From: an uncultured Prevotella sp.
GTDB lineage: Bacteria > Bacteroidota > Bacteroidia > Bacteroidales > Bacteroidaceae
NCBI GenBank assembly: GCA_900322035.1
Contig: ONYL01000001.1
Location: forward strand, 228,088-292,087
Direction of reading: 5' to 3'
DNA: 64,000 bases
The number at the start of each line of letters is the position of its first letter. Position 1 is the stretch's first letter. The notes beneath the pieces are model-generated. The model had not been told where the DNA came from and searched no databases. It saw only the letters and a program-made list of their open reading frames with translations. Both the position numbers and the translations under genes were made by a program. Below are positions 58,338-64,000 of the stretch, in pieces.

Positions 58338-59312
58338 ATGATCCATTTAATCCTATTCTCTTTTGCCCCTTCATCGCTGCCCTTGCAGTTGTTGGTCATC
58401 GTTGTGGGCATTGCCATTGTGCTTTTCGGTGCCGACAAACTCACTGAAGGTGGAGCGTCTTTGGCCCGGAGGATGAATATTCCTCAAATCGTCATCGGGC
58501 TCACCATCATCGCCATTGGCACGAGCATGCCCGAATTTTTCGTCTCCTTTGTTTCGGCCTTAAAGGGAACCCCCGACCTTGCTGTAGGCAACATCGTGGG
58601 CAGCAACATCTTCAACGCTCTTCTTATCGTGGGCTGTGCGGCCATGGTGGCCCCCATGACGATCCTTCCCTCCACTGTGAAGCGCGACATTCCTTTTGCC
58701 CTCGTCGCATCGGTGTTGTTGCTCATCATGTGTCTCGATGCCACCATCTCACGCCTTGATGCCGCCATCCTCTTCGTGCTCTTCGTTGTCTTCATGGTCA
58801 TCACCATCCGAAGCGCACACAGCGACCCAAGCGGCGAGGATCAAGAGGAAACACCGAAAGCCACCTCGCCCCTGAAAGCTTGGCTCTACATTCTTCTCGG
58901 GCTGGTATGCCTCATCTTCGGCAGCAACATCTTCGTCGACAGTGCCTCGGCGTTGGCCTCTTCGCTTGGCATCAGCGACGCCGTCATCGGTCTGACCATC
59001 GTGGCCGGAGGAACCTCGCTGCCCGAACTGGCCACGAGCATTGTCTCGGCCCGTAAGGGACAAAGCGGCATTGCTATCGGAAACGTCTTGGGGTCCAACG
59101 TGTTCAACATCCTGATGATTCTCGGCGTCACCGGGCTCATCCAGCCCATGCAGATCACGGGCATCACATCGGTCGACCTGTCGATGCTCGTCATCTCGAT
59201 GATCCTGCTTTGGCTCTTCAGCTACACCAAGTACACCCTCAGCCGTTGGGAGGGCGCCGTATTGACTGCGGTGTTCCTGGGCTACATCAGTTGGCTCGTG
59301 ACCAACGCCTGA
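58338..59312 (+). CDS. calcium/sodium antiporter (CaCA family, YrbG-like)
   Basis: 324 residues with ten hydrophobic segments in two inverted halves. Each half carries an alpha repeat: GTSMPEFFVSFVSALKGTPD with GNIVGSNIFN (about 56-91), and GGTSLPELATSIVSARKGQS with GNVLGSNVFN (about 225-260), holding the ion-binding Glu/Asn/Ser residues. A charged cytoplasmic loop (SDPSGEDQEETPKATSPLKA) separates them. It exchanges Ca2+ for Na+ or H+ at the inner membrane. Probably with bcp downstream, 80 bp later. Confidence 0.94.
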   Translation: MIHLILFSFAPSSLPLQLLVIVVGIAIVLFGADKLTEGGASLARRMNIPQIVIGLTIIAIGTSMPEFFVSFVSALKGTPDLAVGNIVGSNIFNALLIVGCAAMVAPMTILPSTVKRDIPFALVASVLLLIMCLDATISRLDAAILFVLFVVFMVITIRSAHSDPSGEDQEETPKATSPLKAWLYILLGLVCLIFGSNIFVDSASALASSLGISDAVIGLTIVAGGTSLPELATSIVSARKGQSGIAIGNVLGSNVFNILMILGVTGLIQPMQITGITSVDLSMLVISMILLWLFSYTKYTLSRWEGAVLTAVFLGYISWLVTNA

Positions 59313-59392
59313 CCTCTCATGCGCCTACCGGGCTGCCAGACAGCCTGAGCGCGACAGATCATCATCGATAACACTCAATAAAACAAATCATT

Positions 59393-59848
59393 ATGGAAAT
59401 CGGAACAAAAGCGCCCGAATTTCTCGGGCTCGACGAAAACGGCAATGAGATTCACCTGAGCGACTTCAAAGGCAAAAAGCTCGTTCTCTATTTCTATCCC
59501 AAGGATTCCACACCGGGATGCACTCAGGAGGCTTGCAACCTGCGCGACAACTACGAACGCTTCCTCGCCAAGGGATATGCCGTGGTGGGCGTGAGCGTGC
59601 AGGATGCCAAGAGCCACCTCAAGTTCAAGGCCAAAAACAACCTGCCCTTCCCGCTGATTGCCGATACCGACATGAAACTCAACGAGGCTTTTGGCGTGTG
59701 GGGCGAGAAGTCGATGTACGGACGCAAGTATATGGGTACATTCCGCACCACTTTTATTATAAATGAGGAAGGTGTGGTAGAGCAGATCTTTGGTCCGAAA
59801 CAGATTAAGGTGAAGGAGCATGCCAACCAAATATTAGGCAATTCTTGA
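59393..59848 (+). CDS. bcp: thioredoxin-dependent thiol peroxidase (Bcp/PrxQ)
   Basis: 151 residues. Peroxidatic Cys43 and resolving Cys48 in YPKDSTPGCTQEACNLRDNY give the CxxxxC pair of the atypical two-cysteine PrxQ group. The conserved Arg and Thr (FRTTFIINEEGVVEQIFG) complete the site. It reduces hydrogen peroxide and organic hydroperoxides in the cytoplasm with thioredoxin, linking to the trxB gene in this window. Confidence 0.96.
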   Translation: MEIGTKAPEFLGLDENGNEIHLSDFKGKKLVLYFYPKDSTPGCTQEACNLRDNYERFLAKGYAVVGVSVQDAKSHLKFKAKNNLPFPLIADTDMKLNEAFGVWGEKSMYGRKYMGTFRTTFIINEEGVVEQIFGPKQIKVKEHANQILGNS

Positions 59849-59986
59849 TTCACCATTCCCGATTGGCAGCGGGGCCATTCCTGATACTCATCGCAGGTTT
59901 AGGGAGTGCTGAATATTTTATGCGCTCTGCGCAATTTTACGCGATAGCGATTTTCGTCACGGGCAGGCTTTGTCCCCCGCAGGGGT

Positions 59987-60068
59987 GGTGCTGAAGTGAA
60001 GGGGGCAGCCGACGAGCTTGCTCGTAAGGCTGTCCCCTTCACCTCAGCACCATAGCTCCATGGGGAGC
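59987..60068. repeat. Large intergenic hairpin cluster
   Basis: GGTGCTGAAGTGAAGGGGGC plus AGCC (59987-60010) pairs with 60028-60051 over 24 bp with one mismatch and one G-U; its loop contains its own perfect hairpin ACGAGC-TT-GCTCGT. A further hairpin AGCTCC-ATG-GGAGCT follows at 60054-60068. GC-rich short dyads continue across 59940-60180. No gene is visible in 59849-60222. Confidence 0.8.
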
Positions 60069-60222
60069 TAAAGTCTGTACGTGACTATTTTCCAGGTGAC
60101 GCATTATCGCAAGCACCCCATTCGCCTTGTGCTTTCCCCTACGGGCATCCTTATCATTTCTTGCCCGCAGGGCATAGCTGTCTGAAAGGCATAGCTAACA
60201 GAATAGAGGACAGTTTATGGAT

Positions 60223-61242
60223 TTATGATCTATCCTTTATTCTCGCCAAGATGAAATCCCTTAGGTCGTCGCCGGGGGAGAGACCAAGCTTCTTGCGGAT
60301 GTTGCCCCGCACCGTACCCACATTGCTCAAACTCTTCTCCGTGGCCACGGCAATCTCCTTGAGCGTCATGTTCTTCAAGATCAGTCGGGCTACATCGAGT
60401 TCCGTGGGCGAGAGCTGGGGAAAGATGGTCGACAAGTCCACGATCTTATCTCTGCGTTCGTTCTGCAAGTGCTCTCCCAAGGCGATCAGATTATGACGGG
60501 TGCGCTCCGAAAGATTCCCCAGCACCTTATCGTCTATTCCATCGACGCGACCTGCTTCCCGGCTCAGTTGGATGAGAGTCAAAGCCTCTGCCTTGCCCAT
60601 GTGAAACATGCCGAGCACACCCTCCTGAAACATTTTATAGTCGCTGATCTCACGGCTTGTCGACCTCGCCATACGCTGCATGACAAAAGAATAGAGCCAT
60701 ATCCCCACCATGGCATAGAAGATGAGCAATACAAACTGGTTCAACATCACTTCTGGACAGATGGCATAGGCACCGCCAACCGAAAGCGTATACATGGCGA
60801 AGACCACCGTAGGCGCCTTGGGAACCAGACTAATGCACACGACGACCAAATTGCAATAAGACAAGATTTCGTTGAGCAGCAAGAGCTTCTGGTGGGCTTC
60901 AAGCCAGTCGGGGCCGGTCATTGCAGCGAGAAACACGATGCGTACACACTCAAAAAACTGATAAGAAATGGTCAAAACGAATAATGCCTTTGTCAAGCGT
61001 AGCCTCCCCGATAGAAAGAGGACGAACAGAACGATACTGCTCAGCCACATCCCGACGGAGATAGCCTGCAGATAAATTCCCTTCTGACCGATGAGTCCGA
61101 GCGCAAAGTGCAGGGGCATGCCGATGATGGTCAAGACGGAATATACCAAATACATCATCAGCTGCATCTGTTCTATACGGTTTCTACAATGCTTGTACAA
61201 AAAGACATTGATACCTACTTTGATGTTAGAGACTGATTTCAC
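60223..61242 (-). CDS. membrane-anchored LuxR-type regulator, tandem copy 1
   Basis: 339 residues, starting with GTG at 61242 (the next Met is residue 26). Residues about 26-195 contain six or seven hydrophobic segments (MMYLVYSVLTIIGMPLHFAL, then LLNEILSYCNLVVVCISLVP). A cytosolic linker (about 195-270) leads to a LuxR helix-turn-helix: LSPTELDVARLILKNMTLKE, IAVATEKSLSNVGTVRGNIR and KKLGLSPGDD. It has no response-regulator receiver domain, so the membrane part is presumably the sensor. It lies 51 bp after its paralogue on the same strand. Confidence 0.85.
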   Translation of the reverse strand: MKSVSNIKVGINVFLYKHCRNRIEQMQLMMYLVYSVLTIIGMPLHFALGLIGQKGIYLQAISVGMWLSSIVLFVLFLSGRLRLTKALFVLTISYQFFECVRIVFLAAMTGPDWLEAHQKLLLLNEILSYCNLVVVCISLVPKAPTVVFAMYTLSVGGAYAICPEVMLNQFVLLIFYAMVGIWLYSFVMQRMARSTSREISDYKMFQEGVLGMFHMGKAEALTLIQLSREAGRVDGIDDKVLGNLSERTRHNLIALGEHLQNERRDKIVDLSTIFPQLSPTELDVARLILKNMTLKEIAVATEKSLSNVGTVRGNIRKKLGLSPGDDLRDFILARIKDRS

Positions 61243-61293
61243 AATAAACGCGTATATTTGATAACGTTAATATTTATCCATGCGCAAAAGCAA

Positions 61294-62298
61294 TTAATAG
61301 TTGGTTTGAGAGGGCACAATCGACAACAGATAATTCCTCAGGTCATCATCAGGCCTCAGACCGAGCTTTTTGCGGATATTTCCACGCACGGTACCCACAT
61401 TACTCAGACTTTTCCCTGTAGCCACGGCAATCTCCTTGAGCGGCATGTTCTTCAATATCAATCGGGCCACTTCGAGCTCTGAGGGCGAAAGCTGAGGGAA
61501 GATGGTCGACAAGTCCACCATCTTATCTCTGCGTTCGTTCTGCAAGTACGCTCCTAAGGCGATCAGATTATTACGGGTGCGCTCCGAAAGATTCTCCAGC
61601 ACCTGATCGTCTATTCCATCGACGCGACCTGCTTCCCGGCTCAGCCGGATGAGAGTGATAGCCTCGGCCTTGCTCATGTGAAACATGTTGAGCACACCAT
61701 CTTGAAACATTTTATAGTCGTTGATCTCTCGGCTTGTCGACCTGAACAGGTGATGCATCAGCAAAGAACAGATCCATACTCCCATCATTGAATAGAAAAA
61801 CAGCAGCACAAACTGAGACAGCATTATTTGCGGACATATCACGTAGGCCACGCCCGTAAACAGCGTAAACAGTGCCATGATCACTGTGGAGGCGTTGGGC
61901 ACCAATCCCATGCAGACCATGAGAATGTTGAAAAGCGACAAGATATCATCCACCGTCAACATTTTCTGAGAGTAGATCATATTTTCAGGACGGGCCATGA
62001 CGGCAATGAGAACGATACTCAGACCCACCGCAAACTGAAGGCAAACGGACAGCCAGGAAAAAGCCCTTTTCAAACGCATACGTCCTGACAGGTAGAGAGC
62101 TAAAAATACAAAGCAGCACAGCCATTCTACGAAGGAGATCGTGCGAAGCAGAAAGCCCTCTTGACCTATCAGGCCGAAACAAAAATGTAAAGGCATACCG
62201 AAGATGATCATCACCGAATAAACCAGATAGACCACCAACTGCATCTCCTCCTTACGGTCAATACAACGCTTGGAAAGAAAAGAACGAAAATGCGACAT
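61294..62298 (-). CDS. membrane-anchored LuxR-type regulator, tandem copy 2
   Basis: 334 residues from ATG at 62298 (MSHFRSFLSKRCIDRKEEMQ). The same design as copy 1: six or seven membrane segments, the linker SREINDYKMFQDGVLNMFHM and the HTH LSPSELEVARLILKNMPLKE, IAVATGKSLSNVGTVRGNIR, KKLGLRPDDD. The linker and HTH are almost identical to copy 1 while the membrane half diverges, so both should bind similar DNA in response to different signals. A run of nine C lies 3 nt before the start codon. Confidence 0.87.
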   Translation of the reverse strand: MSHFRSFLSKRCIDRKEEMQLVVYLVYSVMIIFGMPLHFCFGLIGQEGFLLRTISFVEWLCCFVFLALYLSGRMRLKRAFSWLSVCLQFAVGLSIVLIAVMARPENMIYSQKMLTVDDILSLFNILMVCMGLVPNASTVIMALFTLFTGVAYVICPQIMLSQFVLLFFYSMMGVWICSLLMHHLFRSTSREINDYKMFQDGVLNMFHMSKAEAITLIRLSREAGRVDGIDDQVLENLSERTRNNLIALGAYLQNERRDKMVDLSTIFPQLSPSELEVARLILKNMPLKEIAVATGKSLSNVGTVRGNIRKKLGLRPDDDLRNYLLSIVPSQTNY

Positions 62299-62301
62299 TA
62301 T

Positions 62302-62310
62302 GGGGGGGGG
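62302..62310. repeat. Homopolymer of nine G (C on the coding strand) before the LuxR-type gene
   Basis: The tract lies 3 nt upstream of the ATG at 62296-62298 and inside the short leader of the gene. Such tracts slip during replication and can vary expression. Confidence 0.8.
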
Positions 62311-62330
62311 TATTTGATTGTATCATGCTG

Positions 62331-62338
62331 CAAATGTA
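62331..62338 (-). promoter_or_regulatory. -7 box of the LuxR-type pair
   Basis: Reverse strand TACATTTG followed by CAGC; transcript start near 62328 gives a 30-nt leader containing the C tract. The -33 element is not evident. Confidence 0.5.
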
Positions 62339-62411
62339 CGAAATTCCTCTGACTTTTGAACCTTTTTGCACCTATTTTTTTGCTCTTTGAATCAATTTTC
62401 CGTAAATCATC

Positions 62412-62442
62412 TTTGAAATCACTCGTAAAAAACCTAAATTTG
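62412..62442 (+). promoter_or_regulatory. Promoter of the large secreted protein gene
   Basis: TTTG (62412-62415), 19 bp, TAAATTTG (62435-62442). The leader to the ATG at 62553 is about 107 nt. Confidence 0.7.
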
Positions 62443-62552
62443 CAACTGACAGGCCGAACAACACCTGCATGGGCCAGCGATATTTCTAACCAGTAGAATA
62501 GACATGGCTTGTGTGCATTAATGACCACCAATAACAATCAAAACATAATAAC

Positions 62553-64000
62553 ATGAAACATTTATTTTCAAACACAAAAAGATCCAGATTACGTTCTGCT
62601 CTTATTTTACTGATAGGATGCATTACAGCTCTGTCTGCTTTGCCGGCCTACGGGCAGGACGTGACCATCTCGCCCTCATCGGGGCACCTTATCGCAGGAC
62701 TGACCTACACGGGAGAGGTCGGATTCGAACAAGGTTGGTCGTCGCTCTGGCGTCACAACCAGTTGCCACTCACCCTGCATGTATCCGACAAGAAGGATTT
62801 AACATCAAGTGGTGTACTGAAGGACCCAGCTGGTAACATCAGCCTTGATAAGAGCCAAAACCTCTATATCGTGGACGGCGGTGAGTCTGTCAGCACCTTG
62901 ATGTGCCTCTCGCTCCCCAAGGGTTTCCGCTTTACACGCTATCGCATAGTGCTGCTCAACAACATCAACGGCAAGACCATCAATAGTGCCTCCCATGCTT
63001 CTATGTCGAAGCGGTTATATGAGACGGGCAGCACATTTGACTATGAAAATCCGCTGGCTGCCACGGCAAGCATGGGTAGCACAAATGAGACGAAAGACTA
63101 TGTCATCGAGCGCACCAGCAAGATTGCAAGTGACATGACCAACAACCTCTATTTCTATTTTTGGCATGAAAAAAACGGATTCTATGGCGCAACCATCAAG
63201 TCCATCGAGCTCTACTTCACCGCCGAGGCTGAGTTCCAGGCCGAGGGCGTGCCGGGAGCTCCCGACGAGATCATCAGTGATGGCGTGAACATGGTGGGCT
63301 CTGAGTTCACCACGGGCAAGCTCGACTTGGGTGTCATCCAGCCGAACACCAAGGGCAGCTCTACGTATTACAGCTACAACTACGAGAACGTGATTGACCT
63401 GACGGCCAAGAACTGGCTTTATCAGGAGGACGCAGTATCTGGAGGTAAACTGCCCGAGACCGCCGGCAGCGGAAAAATACAAGTGCTGCAGAACGGCAAC
63501 CAGTTATACTATGCTCTCGGCAACGGCACCTATTATATAGAGACCCCCACCGAGACAAAGAACCAGAACGGCAAGTCCATCCCCTTGGGCTACCGTATCA
63601 CGGGCGCGAAAATCAATGCCCACTATGGCACGGCAGCCGGCAGTTCTATCGTAAGTTTCGACAGTAAGACGGGTACCATCTCTTATACAACGAGTGGTTT
63701 GTGGGGCACCACGAATTATTATTTGCAGACTGACGGAACGTGGGGAAACAGTCCTGTCCAATGGACACATACAAAGACAGGTAAGCTGCAGAGTGGCAAC
63801 TACTATCTCACCGTTCAGAAATACACCTCGAATGGAAGAACCAGTTATATTGCCAATGGAACGACCAACAAAGACGAAGCCAGTGCCTTCACCATCAGCA
63901 ACAATCAGGTGAAGTATGGCGATCTGTATCTCTCCCGTTATTCTAACGATCGTGCCCGATTCTATTCGGATAACGATTATGCCGCTACATGGACAGCCAA
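62553..64000 (+). CDS. large secreted protein of unknown function, 5' part
   Basis: Open from ATG 62553 to the window edge (482 codons, no stop). It starts MKHLFSNTKRSRLRSALILL then IGCITALSALPAYGQ, a signal peptide with a long basic head cleaved near residue 35. The rest is beta-rich with Thr/Gly/Tyr: DVTISPSSGHLIAGLTYTGE, then SLELYFTAEAEFQAE-like SIELYFTAEAEFQAEGVPGA, then repeated GNYYL/NGTYYIET/GDLYLSRYS segments suggestive of short carbohydrate-binding or WG/ricin-like repeats. No catalytic motif is visible in the part present. Confidence 0.75.
   Translation, partial: MKHLFSNTKRSRLRSALILLIGCITALSALPAYGQDVTISPSSGHLIAGLTYTGEVGFEQGWSSLWRHNQLPLTLHVSDKKDLTSSGVLKDPAGNISLDKSQNLYIVDGGESVSTLMCLSLPKGFRFTRYRIVLLNNINGKTINSASHASMSKRLYETGSTFDYENPLAATASMGSTNETKDYVIERTSKIASDMTNNLYFYFWHEKNGFYGATIKSIELYFTAEAEFQAEGVPGAPDEIISDGVNMVGSEFTTGKLDLGVIQPNTKGSSTYYSYNYENVIDLTAKNWLYQEDAVSGGKLPETAGSGKIQVLQNGNQLYYALGNGTYYIETPTETKNQNGKSIPLGYRITGAKINAHYGTAAGSSIVSFDSKTGTISYTTSGLWGTTNYYLQTDGTWGNSPVQWTHTKTGKLQSGNYYLTVQKYTSNGRTSYIANGTTNKDEASAFTISNNQVKYGDLYLSRYSNDRARFYSDNDYAATWTA

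Overview
The window looks like a chromosomal segment of a Bacteroidales bacterium, most probably Prevotellaceae (Prevotella in the broad sense). The signs are: Bacteroidetes-type promoters (TTTG, 19-21 bp, TAnnTTTG) before many genes with no Shine-Dalgarno sequences; a tmRNA whose tag ends NYALAA; lipoproteins with an acidic run after the lipobox cysteine; secreted proteins ending in YYDL-GRR-type C-termini; Wzi, WcaJ-like and SLBB exporter genes of the Bacteroidetes type; and a dihydroorotate dehydrogenase of the PyrK/PyrD type. The species assignment is inference. No rRNA, CRISPR array, prophage or complete insertion sequence was seen.

Layout. 1-1.7 kb: start of a CusA-type metal efflux gene, a small HYC_CC_PP-type protein, a 22-bp tandem repeat, tRNA-His. 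1.8-5.3 kb: two tandem secreted paralogues of unknown function. 5.4-8.4 kb: a patatin-like phospholipase, two divergent very small genes, a gene-poor stretch and ssrA. 8.5-21.7 kb: an exopolysaccharide locus (two reverse-strand GT2 enzymes, then SLBB exporter, Wzz, flippase, Wzy-like polymerase and four glycosyltransferases). 21.7-25.9 kb: a small secreted helical protein, slyD, aroC and wecB. 26-31.5 kb: a secreted low-complexity protein, the initiating sugar-phosphate transferase, wzi, a lipoprotein and another GT4, so a second part of the polysaccharide system. 31.5-40.5 kb: a thioredoxin-nitroreductase fusion, a subtilisin-like protease, an SPFH/NfeD pair, an M48 lipoprotein protease, a paralogue of the small helical protein, trxB and a glutathione peroxidase. 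40.6-47.4 kb: two surface-type lipoproteins, rpmE2, a uracil-DNA glycosylase homologue, udk, a histidine phosphatase, an HdeD-like membrane protein, a 34-residue membrane peptide, pyrK and pyrD. 47.4-54 kb: an HTH regulator with an AT-rich upstream region, holA, an HsdR_N-domain protein, dinB, a HAD hydrolase and menE. 54.2-56.6 kb: a REP-associated-type (Y1) transposase lying inside the men cluster, then menB and menI. 56.7-57.3 kb: an apparent structured non-coding transcript. 57.3-64 kb: another 22-bp array, hsp20, a Ca/Na antiporter, a bcp peroxiredoxin, two tandem membrane-anchored LuxR-type regulators and the start of a large secreted protein.

How parts work together. WecB (UDP-GlcNAc to UDP-ManNAc) and the WcaJ-like transferase can supply and start the lipid-linked repeat unit; the GT2/GT4 enzymes extend it; the flippase, Wzy-like polymerase, Wzz and SLBB exporter translocate, polymerise and export it; Wzi anchors it. 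MenI, MenB and MenE belong to menaquinone synthesis, and PyrK/PyrD to pyrimidine synthesis. TrxB, the glutathione peroxidase, Bcp and the thioredoxin-nitroreductase fusion are redox functions.

The most unusual signals are non-coding: four intergenic tandem arrays that all have a 22-bp period; a promoter-leader module shared by two distant paralogues; a pair of covarying hairpins at a transposase whose C-terminus looks like a nucleotide-binding (SLOG/DprA-like) domain; and a promoter-to-terminator unit at 56.7-57.3 kb rich in competing helices.
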